The translations under genes and the position numbers were made by a program. A stretch of DNA of 18,267 nucleotides, from assembly GCA_025059545.1 (NCBI GenBank), contig JANXDJ010000023.1:1-18267 (forward strand), in the 5' to 3' direction. Below are positions 7,301 through 14,354 of the stretch, one piece after another (within the stretch, counting starts at the first letter, position 1; the number at the start of each line of letters is the position of its first letter). Under the pieces are notes generated by a model. The model saw nothing but the letters and a program-made list of their open reading frames with translations. It was not told where the DNA came from and ran no database searches. Origin of the DNA: Archaeoglobaceae archaeon. GTDB lineage: Archaea > Halobacteriota > Archaeoglobi > Archaeoglobales > Archaeoglobaceae.

Positions 7301-7818
7301 AATTTCACCTCTATGATTTCCGGAGGGTTATCCAAGTTTCCATCACGCCAAAAAAGTATCCTTTGCGGTTTTATCTCTATTACTATCCTATAAACATACC
7401 AATCCATCAGCTTCTTAGCTAAAGGAGACATCAACTCTTCAACCATCTTCGCCACTACAGTCTTTTTCCAGTTATCCTTTTGGTTCATCATTAGGAAAAG
7501 GAGGTAATTCATGTTCTTTTCTATATCTTCGTCCACTTTTGCAAATCCCTGAACCAAAACTACAGCATTACCTTCGATCCCACTGAACTTTGAGTTGCTG
7601 AAAAGTATCGAAACTCTGGGATTCTTTTTTACACATTCCACCTTTCTGTAAAAAGCCGGTGAAGTCGTTATCACTATAGATTTCCTGTTGGAATCGTAGT
7701 AAGGCAAAACTGCGATCGTTCTTGGATTTTTTCCGTCCATATAGGTAAATTCCGCAGTCAGATAAGATTGAAAGATCTCCTCGATCCAATCTGGAATCTC
7801 AAACTGGCTAACTATCAT
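7297..7818 (-). CDS. Pyridoxamine 5'-phosphate oxidase-like FMN-binding split-barrel protein
   Basis: The 173-residue protein has the signature layout of the PNPOx-like superfamily: TAEFTYMDGKNPRTIAVLPYYD (about 21-42), SIVITTSPAFYRKVECVKKNPRVSILFSN (about 47-75, the strand with the conserved NPRV turn), then VVLVQGFAKV (86-95), and a C-terminal YRIVIEIKPQRILFW strand. Such proteins bind FMN, F420 or heme and form dimers; substrate and reaction cannot be assigned, and true vitamin B6 oxidase is not implied. The start is ATG 7818, with a weak TATA-like CTTTAATAAT centred 25.5 bases upstream. It lies 24 bases after the DUF1254 gene and overlaps the next gene by four bases. Confidence 0.78.
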   Translation of the reverse strand: MIVSQFEIPDWIEEIFQSYLTAEFTYMDGKNPRTIAVLPYYDSNRKSIVITTSPAFYRKVECVKKNPRVSILFSNSKFSGIEGNAVVLVQGFAKVDEDIEKNMNYLLFLMMNQKDNWKKTVVAKMVEELMSPLAKKLMDWYVYRIVIEIKPQRILFWRDGNLDNPPEIIEVKF

Positions 7819-7842
7819 TAAATAAAATATAGTTTTTAATTA

Positions 7843-8382
7843 TTAAAGTTTTTCTCTCACTGACTTGCATTTGATCGTCTTCTGATATTCCATAAGCTCA
7901 GGTAAAAGCGATTTATCTGGAATGAAGATACGGAAAATGACTATGCCACGATCACTTGGAGATATTATGCAATCCTTGTTCTCACAGCTTTTATTCTTAG
8001 TTAACGTCAGGCTTATTTTCTCCTTCGCCATTTTGTCGTTGATCGTGAAGAAGTTGTCTGTGCTCATGGAGTAGAAAGAAGCAGACCAATAAGTAAAGTT
8101 TGGAACTTTTGCTTCGATCAGCAAGTCTGATTTGCTTATATCAAAAACGCAGGCAGAGTAAAGGAGATCGGGACTTGGCATCACGACTTTTCTGAAAGTC
8201 TCATCCACTGGCTTCTGATGATAGGCTTCGTTGACCTCTACTTCATCCCTTGTGGCAAGATAGTTTGAAATCACGACGATGTAGGGGTAGGAGTATAATA
8301 GCAGGAAATGGCTTAATAGAGCAAATAAAACAAGTATAGCCAATCCTTTCGCATTTTCTTTCTCAAATTTCATCTGCATCAT
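7843..8382 (-). CDS. Membrane-anchored DUF1254-like protein
   Basis: The 179-residue protein has one N-terminal TM segment (about 11-34) after a short charged cytoplasmic tail, and an extracytoplasmic domain. VVMPSPDLLYSACVFDIS followed by VPNFTYWSASFYS matches the DUF1254 core (normally 'TPNxDTLYSxAxxDL' then 'P-YWSxxFYD'). A Cys pair (NKSCENKDC) could form a disulfide. Its ATG overlaps the stop of the DUF1214-like gene by four bases. In many bacteria DUF1254 and DUF1214 are fused in one secreted protein with DUF1254 first; here they are split, in the reverse order, each with its own anchor. Function is unknown; a complex with the upstream product is a reasonable inference. Confidence 0.75.
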   Translation of the reverse strand: MMQMKFEKENAKGLAILVLFALLSHFLLLYSYPYIVVISNYLATRDEVEVNEAYHQKPVDETFRKVVMPSPDLLYSACVFDISKSDLLIEAKVPNFTYWSASFYSMSTDNFFTINDKMAKEKISLTLTKNKSCENKDCIISPSDRGIVIFRIFIPDKSLLPELMEYQKTIKCKSVREKL

Positions 8383-8927
8383 TCCCGAATTATTTTTGGA
8401 AGTCTAATCTCTTTTATTTTCTCGTAAACAACATTTTCTGGATTGTAGAGCCTTAGAGTTATGTAGAACTTACCTTCTCCTCTAAGAGGGATCCAATTAT
8501 CGCCCTTAGGTTCTCTCGAAATGTGTATTTCCCATACTTCGCCTTTCTTTACTACATTTGCGGATGTTATTGAGTATTTCCCATATTCATTCGGTATCAG
8601 AAAGTTATCTTCCCCATAAACTGTGAGGCTCCACCATCTTGCTGGTAGATCTTCACCAACTATTTTGTAATCACATCCTCTATCAAGCTCTTTTTCTCCA
8701 TCGCTTTTGGCTATAAAGTAAATGGCTTCAGATCTGTTTAGAACATATAGATAATTCTTGGCAACTATCGCCCTCGTATATGGATCCGCAAGCTCAGAGC
8801 CTGCAACAAGAGAAGTTCTCCAGACATCGTTTTGTATCCATAGGAAATCTGGAGAAATGCTTAGGACAAGATATACGGACATCATGCCGATTGCAACTCC
8901 AAGCAAGGCGTAGAAGATCATTTTCAT
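8379..8927 (-). CDS. Membrane-anchored DUF1214-like protein
   Basis: The 182-residue protein starts with a TM segment (about 3-24) and continues into an extracytoplasmic domain with the DUF1214 hallmarks: ARWWSLTVYGEDNFLIPNE (about 95-113), KYSITS, then GDNWIPLRGEGKFYITLRLYNPE near the C-terminus. The biochemical role of this family is not established. The start at ATG 8927 is supported by an AT-rich TATA-like element (plus strand 8948-8957) centred 25.5 bases upstream; an ATG two codons further in is an alternative. It heads the minus-strand run DUF1214, DUF1254, split barrel, split barrel, with junctions of -4, +24 and -4 bases. Confidence 0.78.
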   Translation of the reverse strand: MKMIFYALLGVAIGMMSVYLVLSISPDFLWIQNDVWRTSLVAGSELADPYTRAIVAKNYLYVLNRSEAIYFIAKSDGEKELDRGCDYKIVGEDLPARWWSLTVYGEDNFLIPNEYGKYSITSANVVKKGEVWEIHISREPKGDNWIPLRGEGKFYITLRLYNPENVVYEKIKEIRLPKIIRE

Positions 8928-8947
8928 GAATTATATTTAGTTTAAAG

Positions 8948-8957
8948 ATATTTAAAA
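8948..8957 (-). promoter_or_regulatory. TATA-like element of the DUF1214/DUF1254 run
   Basis: Reverse strand TTTTAAATAT is centred 25.5 bases upstream of ATG 8927, matching the leaderless geometry used elsewhere in the window. Confidence 0.4.
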
Positions 8958-9113
8958 ATTTTTCAACTTTTTTGTTAGAGATTTAGATGACTACAAGCCA
9001 TTTTATCGAGATCACATAACCGTCTTCAACATCTCAAAATTCATCTAAAAATCCATTTAAAAGCATTAAATAACAAGTTCAGCCCGATTTAATTCTTGTA
9101 TAAAAATCAGACA

Positions 9114-9186
9114 AGCCACGGGCGGGATTTGAACCCGCGACCGCTTGCTTACCAAGCAAGCGCTCTCCCTGCTGAGCTACCGTGGC
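9114..9186 (-). tRNA. trnT: tRNA-Thr (anticodon GGT)
   Basis: The reverse strand folds into a full cloverleaf: acceptor GCCACGG/CCGTGGC (perfect 7 bp), D stem GCTC/GAGC, anticodon stem CTTGC/GCAAG with loop TTGGTAA, and T stem GCGGG/CCCGC with loop TTCAAAT. The anticodon GGT reads ACC (Thr). The discriminator at 9114 is T, and no CCA is encoded. There is no intron in the anticodon loop. U36 and A37 make it a normal substrate for t6A modification. A T-rich stretch follows on the reverse strand (CTGATTTTTATAC, about 9097-9109) and may terminate transcription. Confidence 0.97.
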
Positions 9187-9211
9187 TTTTTTAATATTTT
9201 GAAAGTTCTCA

Positions 9212-9222
9212 GATTTAAAAAT
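9212..9222 (-). promoter_or_regulatory. TATA box of tRNA-Thr, overlapping the hef stop codon
   Basis: Reverse strand TTTTTAAATC is centred about 28-30 bases upstream of the tRNA 5' end and includes the TAA stop of hef (9215-9217). Confidence 0.5.
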
Positions 9223-11458
9223 TTTCTATATCGTATTTGTCCGCCTCGCGATAAGGAGTGGTCATCAAAAGCCTTATACGCTGTGCAGTCTTCTTTCCAA
9301 CCTTGGGGACTTCCATTAGCTCTTCTTCGCTTGCAGTTGCAATTTTCTCGATCGTCTGAAAATGCTCAAGCAGATTCTTTGCAATCACGCTTCCTACATT
9401 GGAGATTGCAGAAACAAGATATTCTTGCTCCTCTTTAAGTGTTCTTTTAGTTTTTCCATAGTGTTCAACGACTTCCCGCTTTTTCTCTTCCTGTTCTCTT
9501 CTTGCTATTGCGATCATGAACTCTGCAGTCTCCTTTTCGTCTTTTGTGAAGAGTATTGGAATTCCAAAATCCGTGACGATCGTTGCAATTGCACCTCGAA
9601 TTGCATTGGGATGGACTGCTCTGCGGTATATATTCTCTCCTTCCAGAATTAGGACTGGTCTTTGGTATGACTTGAGATTCAAGACCTGCGGAAACAACCT
9701 GTCTGAAATAAGGCTATCTACAAAGTCATCAATGGTTTTTCTTTCAATTGCAACCCTATCGCTAAGCACATAGTCTGCAACTTCGAGATTTTTAACTTCT
9801 AAGTTGGCACCAAACTCTCTTAGTGATTTAACAACTTCAGAGCGCATTTCTCTTGAGTCTACTATGATTTTAAGTCCAGTTTTTTCAAAATCAGTTAGTT
9901 TCACCTGCCCTTTCAGCCCACGCTTTTCAAGCATGGACTTTATCTCCCTAAGCTTTTCGAACATGGCTCTTTCTTTCCTCAAGCTTGTGTAGTAATATAC
10001 CTCGTCTCTCGTTCCTTTAGCCATTAGGACAACTATTCTTCCCTTTCTACCCCTTCCAGTTCTTCCTTTGCGTTGTATGGCTCTTATCTCTGAAGGAATT
10101 GCTTCATAGAATACAACAAGATCAGTTGCAGGAATGTCGAGCCCCTCTTCACCAATGGAAGTGGCTACGAGAACCTTGTAAATGCCCTCTCGAAACTTTT
10201 GTAAAACCTCCACTTGTTCTTTCTGTTTCATTCCCCTATCGTTCTCTCTGTCTGCCTGACCTATGAACTTAACTGCGGGAGCTATTTTTGAAATTTCAGA
10301 AACAAGAAAATCTGCTGAATCGCGGTAATTCGTAAATACCATTATTCTCGAATCATCTTTTTCCTCTAACTGCCTTTTAATGATCTCTTTAAGCTTTTCA
10401 ATTTTTGGATGTTCTGTTGTTAGCCTCATAGCAAGAATAAGAGCATCTCTAAAGCTCGGATCACTTGCAATGCTCTTTGAAGCCTTGCTACCTCCCTTCG
10501 AGGAACTCTCTTTGAGGATCTTGTTTAAATAGCTTTTGAAACTCTCAACACTCTGAGTTTCGATCAATTCAACCGCGTGAGAAAGTTTTAAGATCTCTGC
10601 AAGAATTGAGCTCGCTTCAAAAAGCTCTGGCTTTTGTGTCCTCCCAATCTCACTCTGAATTAGCTCTTGAAGCTCGAGCAATTCTCTTTTAGTGGCTTTA
10701 TCTGGGATCTCTATACCGAACTCTTTCATTCTCTTCATTCTGATCTTCAGACTCGTCTCTATTTTCTCTTTAAGAACCGTTATCTCCTTCGGAACTTCGA
10801 CCTTGACCCATTCTATCTCCTTCTCGCTGACATAAGGCTGAACATCGTCATCGTGCTCACTTCTAAGTTCTATCGACTCGATGTGCAGGTTATTAACGAC
10901 CTCTATGATTCTCTCAGGATCGCTTCCGGGTGAAGCAGTTAGAGCAAGAATTAATGGCTTCTTCGCTCTTGTCATATACTCCTTTGCGATGAAAACGTAG
11001 CTATAGTTCCCAACTGCTCTATGAGCTTCATCAAAAACAGCGATTACAACATCTTCTATATTGACTCTACCGGCAATTATGTCGTTCTCGACGACTTGTG
11101 GAGTTGCAACTATGATCTTTGCAAAGCTCCATAGCTCTGCTCTTTTATCTGGCTCATCTTCACCACTAATTGCGACTATTCTATCTTCTTCTATTTTCAG
11201 CACTCTTTTTAAGAAATTGGCATGTTGTTCAACGAGCGGTCTTGTTGGAGCAACAAAAAGAGCTTTTCCATTCTCGTTAAGAAGTCTTGAAGCTATAACA
11301 AGAACCGCAATAGAGGTCTTTCCAAGACCAGTAGGGATTATAACAAGCGTATTTTTTATTAAGGCATTCATTGCTATCGTAATCTGATACAGTCTCCTTT
11401 CAAGAACTCCTTCTCTGATCATTGGGTGTGCGACAAATTCCACAATTGGTATTGGCAT
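9215..11458 (-). CDS. hef: Hef helicase/structure-specific nuclease (FANCM/XPF family)
   Basis: The 747-residue protein is near the usual Hef length. An SF2 helicase comes first: Walker A PTGLGKTS (42-49), DEAH (143-146), TASPGS (174-179), and motif VI QRKGRTGRGRKGR. An XPF-type nuclease domain begins near residue 530 with IIVDSREMRSEVV and contains the catalytic IERKT block (571-575). A C-terminal tandem HhH (about 683-735, NVGSVIAKNLL and VPKVGKKTAQRI) follows. Family enzymes act on forked and stalled-replication DNA with PCNA. The common GDY of the nuclease domain reads ADY (561-563), a minor change. The start MPIPIVEFVAHPMI aligns with the usual start of the family. It is transcribed toward tRNA-Thr and divergently from the small membrane protein gene. 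Confidence 0.95.
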   Translation of the reverse strand: MPIPIVEFVAHPMIREGVLERRLYQITIAMNALIKNTLVIIPTGLGKTSIAVLVIASRLLNENGKALFVAPTRPLVEQHANFLKRVLKIEEDRIVAISGEDEPDKRAELWSFAKIIVATPQVVENDIIAGRVNIEDVVIAVFDEAHRAVGNYSYVFIAKEYMTRAKKPLILALTASPGSDPERIIEVVNNLHIESIELRSEHDDDVQPYVSEKEIEWVKVEVPKEITVLKEKIETSLKIRMKRMKEFGIEIPDKATKRELLELQELIQSEIGRTQKPELFEASSILAEILKLSHAVELIETQSVESFKSYLNKILKESSSKGGSKASKSIASDPSFRDALILAMRLTTEHPKIEKLKEIIKRQLEEKDDSRIMVFTNYRDSADFLVSEISKIAPAVKFIGQADRENDRGMKQKEQVEVLQKFREGIYKVLVATSIGEEGLDIPATDLVVFYEAIPSEIRAIQRKGRTGRGRKGRIVVLMAKGTRDEVYYYTSLRKERAMFEKLREIKSMLEKRGLKGQVKLTDFEKTGLKIIVDSREMRSEVVKSLREFGANLEVKNLEVADYVLSDRVAIERKTIDDFVDSLISDRLFPQVLNLKSYQRPVLILEGENIYRRAVHPNAIRGAIATIVTDFGIPILFTKDEKETAEFMIAIARREQEEKKREVVEHYGKTKRTLKEEQEYLVSAISNVGSVIAKNLLEHFQTIEKIATASEEELMEVPKVGKKTAQRIRLLMTTPYREADKYDIENF

Positions 11459-11519
11459 TTATCGAATAAATCATTTATCCTACTTTGAGCTCCGTTGAAC
11501 TTGGGGATTAATAAAAAAG

Positions 11520-11527
11520 TATAAATA
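11520..11527 (+). promoter_or_regulatory. TATA box TATAAATA of the small membrane protein gene
   Basis: TATAAATA is centred 25.5 bases upstream of ATG 11549, so the mRNA is probably leaderless. Confidence 0.6.
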
Positions 11528-11548
11528 GTCATATGTTTAAATAAAGAC

Positions 11549-11881
11549 ATGCTTGGCTGGAGAGAAATGCTTAGAGAAGTCATTCTTTCGATCGTAATGG
11601 TCTTCTCTGCAGCTGCTCTTGTCTATCAGTGGTTGTCGATGTATAACCGATTTGAACCTGTCCTCGTTTTCCTTGCTGCACTGCTCATGACGAGTTTAGC
11701 AATGCTATTGATTAGCGTGGAAATGAGAATGAAGGAAATGACAGAGGAATTCCAAAGCGTTAAAAGGACGATCGTGATAAGTTCGGATGAGCTTGAAAAC
11801 AGAATTTCAAAGGCTATCAGACCTGAAATAAGAGAGTTGGGCGAAAGAATAGACTCACTACAAAAAAAGCTATTCAGATAA
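11549..11881 (+). CDS. Small two-TM protein with C-terminal coiled coil
   Basis: The 110-residue product has two hydrophobic segments (about 10-29 and 36-56) separated by a short loop (MYNRFEPV), followed by a charged helical tail (57-110) with heptad-like spacing (EMRMKEMTEEFQSVKRT, then ELENRISKAI and ELGERIDSLQKKL). Both ends should face the cytoplasm. I do not recognise a family. A TATA box is centred 25.5 bases before the ATG. Its stop TAA overlaps the promoter region of aIF1A, 43 bases before that gene's probable start, so a shared transcript is also possible. Expression seems likely from promoter quality; function is unknown. Confidence 0.7.
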   Translation: MLGWREMLREVILSIVMVFSAAALVYQWLSMYNRFEPVLVFLAALLMTSLAMLLISVEMRMKEMTEEFQSVKRTIVISSDELENRISKAIRPEIRELGERIDSLQKKLFR

Positions 11882-11890
11882 CTATTTAAG
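11881..11890 (+). promoter_or_regulatory. TATA-like ACTATTTAAG of aIF1A
   Basis: ACTATTTAAG is centred about 25.5 bases before A11911, predicting a transcript that begins AAGAGGTG, directly carrying a Shine-Dalgarno. It overlaps the preceding gene's stop codon. Confidence 0.45.
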
Positions 11891-11912
11891 CCATACTGCA
11901 CTTTGAATTCAA

Positions 11913-11918
11913 GAGGTG
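11913..11918 (+). promoter_or_regulatory. Shine-Dalgarno GAGGTG deciding the aIF1A start
   Basis: GAGGTG is followed by TCACT and an in-frame CTG at 11924. The same motif stands 5-6 bases before the starts at 1995 and 7300 here, and GGAGGTG before 18242. Confidence 0.5.
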
Positions 11919-11923
11919 TCACT

Positions 11924-12214
11924 CTGAGTGAGGAGGAAATAGTAAGGGTTCGGCTTCCGGACAAAAAGAAAGGAGAGATGTTTGGAATTGTCTCTTCGAT
12001 GCTTGGCGCTGGGCATATTAAAGTCAGATGCGAGGATGGTGTAGAAAGGCTCGGTAGAATCCCGGGTAAAATGAGAAAGAAGATCTGGATCAAGGAAGGA
12101 GATGTTGTGATAGTAGTTCCTTGGTCGTTTCAGAAAGATCGTGCGGACATAGTTTGGCGCTATACAAACCCACAGGTCGAGTGGCTGGAAAGAAGAGGTT
12201 ATCTAAAATTCTAA
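11924..12214 (+). CDS. eif1A: Translation initiation factor aIF1A, probable CTG start
   Basis: The product (96 residues from CTG 11924) is aIF1A, the archaeal homologue of eIF1A/IF1, which binds the small ribosomal subunit A site during initiation. The OB-fold core is clear: EMFGIVSSMLGAGHIKVRCEDG, then RLGRIPGKMRKKIWI, GDVVIVVPWSFQ, and DIVWRYTNPQVEWLERRGYL. The frame has no ATG or GTG upstream of the conserved core; the only plausible starts are TTG 11903 and CTG 11924. CTG is preferred because GAGGTG lies five bases before it, the predicted transcript start (about 11911) is downstream of the TTG, and the resulting protein starts MSEEE. A TTG start would add seven residues. It converges with the cytochrome gene, leaving an 11-base gap. 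Confidence 0.9.
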   Translation: MSEEEIVRVRLPDKKKGEMFGIVSSMLGAGHIKVRCEDGVERLGRIPGKMRKKIWIKEGDVVIVVPWSFQKDRADIVWRYTNPQVEWLERRGYLKF

Positions 12215-12225
12215 AAATTTAAAGA

Positions 12226-13320
12226 TCAACGTTTTCCATATTCTTTTGCAAGCTTCTGGATCTGCTCACTCGTCAAAGGTTCTGCGGCAAATAGCTGCAT
12301 GACTTCTGATTCATTTTTTATAAAGGTCCAATTGTATGGCTCTGGCTTTACTGGATTTGAAGGATCTCCGATGTAGGTGATGTAATCAAACTTAAGAGCC
12401 GATTTCCAGTCTTCTGGTAGAGGGACGACTCCACGGATCGATTTCAAGCTCTTATTGCTCTCGTTCCAAGTAGTCATTACTATTTTACCTGTAGCAAGAT
12501 AATTCTTAATGTTCTCGTTTCCATGGCATTCATCGCACTTCTTCGCTTCTTTGCTAATCGAATGCGAATAGAAGGGCTGTAAGGTGACAAAAGTTCTATT
12601 GTGGTAAACAGCAGTCATGAAGTTTGCGGGATAAACTTTATCTTTATAATTAACAAGAATCTCGAAGCCAGCTATCGGTCTGAAAGCCCTCTTCTGATGT
12701 TCTTCTGCACTATCTAGATGGCAATTATAGCAAGTTATAACCGTTGTCTGATGGCAGGAGGTGCAATAGACTTTTCCATGGAGATTGTGAACTGTGCTAC
12801 CATTGTATTGATGGCAATCAGTGCACTTGACCATAGTCTCTCTTTCCAGCAGGGTTTTGTAGTGATTACCATCTCCCATGATATCCTCCTTGTTGTGGCA
12901 GTCCATACAACTCATACCTCTATGCACGTCTGGTAAATTCAGCACTGCAATCTCAGTTCTTTGTCTTGCGTGGCATCCTAAGCATATGGAGTCGTTTACT
13001 TTGTCTCCTGGAGTCACATGGCAGTCGTAACAATCAGGAGTGTAGGTTTCAGTAATTATCGGCTGACCATTTGCCTTCGTGTTTGCATGACACTTAACAC
13101 AATCAAAGTCAGTTATTGGCTTTCCTGTTATCAACTCCACTCCTCCATTCTCAGCGGAGTAAAATGTTATCTTCCCCTGTCTTGTATAATGCAAGCTCGT
13201 ATTGAAATTCTTATACCAGTCGACTTTCTCTTCAACAACCGTTTGTGGCTGGACACAGCCAAGGAAGAGAACGATTCCGGTGAGTATCAATATTAGTGAT
13301 ACTACTCTCGTAAATCTCAT
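12226..13320 (-). CDS. Octaheme c-type cytochrome, predicted lipoprotein
   Basis: The 364-residue protein carries eight CxxCH heme-attachment motifs, at residues 74, 97, 113, 138, 166, 186, 197 and 262. The N-terminus is a lipoprotein-type signal (hydrophobic 6-20, lipobox LFLGC with Cys22), so it should be anchored on the outer face of the membrane. Additional His residues between the motifs could supply distal ligands. The C-terminal third (270-364) is heme-free. I cannot match it confidently to a characterised octaheme enzyme; extracytoplasmic electron transfer, for example to metal or nitrogen/sulfur oxyanions, is inference. No maturation or partner redox gene is adjacent. The TATA-like ATTTATAATC (plus strand 13341-13350) centred 25.5 bases upstream supports ATG 13320. 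Confidence 0.9.
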   Translation of the reverse strand: MRFTRVVSLILILTGIVLFLGCVQPQTVVEEKVDWYKNFNTSLHYTRQGKITFYSAENGGVELITGKPITDFDCVKCHANTKANGQPIITETYTPDCYDCHVTPGDKVNDSICLGCHARQRTEIAVLNLPDVHRGMSCMDCHNKEDIMGDGNHYKTLLERETMVKCTDCHQYNGSTVHNLHGKVYCTSCHQTTVITCYNCHLDSAEEHQKRAFRPIAGFEILVNYKDKVYPANFMTAVYHNRTFVTLQPFYSHSISKEAKKCDECHGNENIKNYLATGKIVMTTWNESNKSLKSIRGVVPLPEDWKSALKFDYITYIGDPSNPVKPEPYNWTFIKNESEVMQLFAAEPLTSEQIQKLAKEYGKR

Positions 13321-13340
13321 GTTTAAATCTTACTGTTTTT

Positions 13341-13350
13341 GATTATAAAT
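13341..13350 (-). promoter_or_regulatory. TATA box of the octaheme cytochrome gene
   Basis: Reverse strand ATTTATAATC is centred 25.5 bases upstream of ATG 13320, predicting a leaderless mRNA. Confidence 0.6.
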
Positions 13351-13427
13351 CTTTCTGAATTTTGAGATTAAACGAAATCTCTTCTTAGATCGCAAAGAAG
13401 ATATGCAATAGTTCAGCTCAACTAAGT

Positions 13428-14354
13428 ATGGAAATAATCAGAATTCTAAAAGAATGCGAACAAAAAAAAGCCCTCGTTTTTGGGATGGGTGGTGGAGGAG
13501 ACATAGTAAGCACGATTCCAGTTGCAAACTTTCTCAAGCTATTTGATTTCAAGATCATCTATGGGGGAGTTCTTTGGGACAGGTTGATTATAGATCCAAA
13601 GCCTGGTCCAAGGGCAATAGAAGAACTTGAAAACGCTGAAAAGTTCAACGAAGTCATAGCCTTGTTAAAAGAGAACTGCAGAACTAACTACGGAATTAAA
13701 CCGAATCTTGCGAGATCTGCAAAGCAATTGGGAGAAGTTCTTGCTCTTGACATAACAAAAGGGGCAAAAAAGCTTGCAAGAGGATTGGAAGAGTTCATAG
13801 CTGAGAAAAAAATAGGAATTACGATTGGAGTTGATGCTGGTGGTGACGCTCTTGCTGTTGGTTACGAATCTGGTGTGAGAAGTCCACTTGCAGATGCTAT
13901 GAGCGTTGCGGTGCTAAATGAAATCAACGGCTTTGTTTCTGTAGTAGGAATAGGAAGCGATGGAGAGTTAAAGTTCGAGGAATTGATGTTAAACATTGCA
14001 GAGATCTACAAAAAAATTGGTTTCCTTGGATGTTCCTCAATTACTTCAGAAGATTGCAAAGAGATGCTCAAGCTCTGTGAGGATGTCGTAACAGAAGCGA
14101 GCAGAATACCGATAATGGCGCATAGGGGGGAATTGGGATTGAAAAAGATACGAAAAGGTAGAACTGTGCTAATAACGCCGATTTCTGCTCTTATTTTCTA
14201 CTTCAGAGCAAAAAGTGTATTTGAGATGAATGAGACCGCAATGTTGATAAGAGATTGCGAAAACATCGAAGAAGCTAATAGGGTTCTAAATAAAAATGGA
14301 ATCATCACTGAGTTGGATTACGAGAGATTAGTCTCCGATGTCAAAATCACTTAA
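13428..14354 (+). CDS. DUF1152 family protein
   Basis: The 308-residue protein matches the archaeal/bacterial DUF1152 family: a glycine-rich GMGGGGDIVSTIPVA block (19-33), GGVLWDRLIIDPKPGPR (46-62), GVDAGGDAL (134-142), and SPLADAMSV (152-160). The glycine-rich N-terminus followed by an acidic residue suggests a nucleotide-binding fold, but no reaction is established for the family. There is no signal peptide or TM segment, so it is cytoplasmic. The start is ATG 13428 after a weak TATA-like AAGATATGCA. The gene converges with the RPA-associated gene, and their 3' ends overlap by 27 bases. Confidence 0.85.
   Translation: MEIIRILKECEQKKALVFGMGGGGDIVSTIPVANFLKLFDFKIIYGGVLWDRLIIDPKPGPRAIEELENAEKFNEVIALLKENCRTNYGIKPNLARSAKQLGEVLALDITKGAKKLARGLEEFIAEKKIGITIGVDAGGDALAVGYESGVRSPLADAMSVAVLNEINGFVSVVGIGSDGELKFEELMLNIAEIYKKIGFLGCSSITSEDCKEMLKLCEDVVTEASRIPIMAHRGELGLKKIRKGRTVLITPISALIFYFRAKSVFEMNETAMLIRDCENIEEANRVLNKNGIITELDYERLVSDVKIT

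Noticed and set aside
7297..7818. True pyridoxamine 5'-phosphate oxidase (PdxH)
   Set aside because: Only the general split-barrel pattern is visible; PdxH-specific PLP-binding motifs are not recognisable, so only the superfamily is called.
8981..9050. Possible C/D box guide RNA
   Set aside because: AGATGA resembles part of a C box, but no CTGA D box is found at a suitable distance on either strand.
9145..9438. Plus-strand frame running through tRNA-Thr and hef
   Set aside because: It overlaps a clear tRNA and the HhH domain of Hef in antisense, with no support of its own.
13381..13400. CTTCTT...AAGAAG palindrome upstream of DUF1152
   Set aside because: Arms are only six bases of simple sequence; too weak to claim an operator or terminator.
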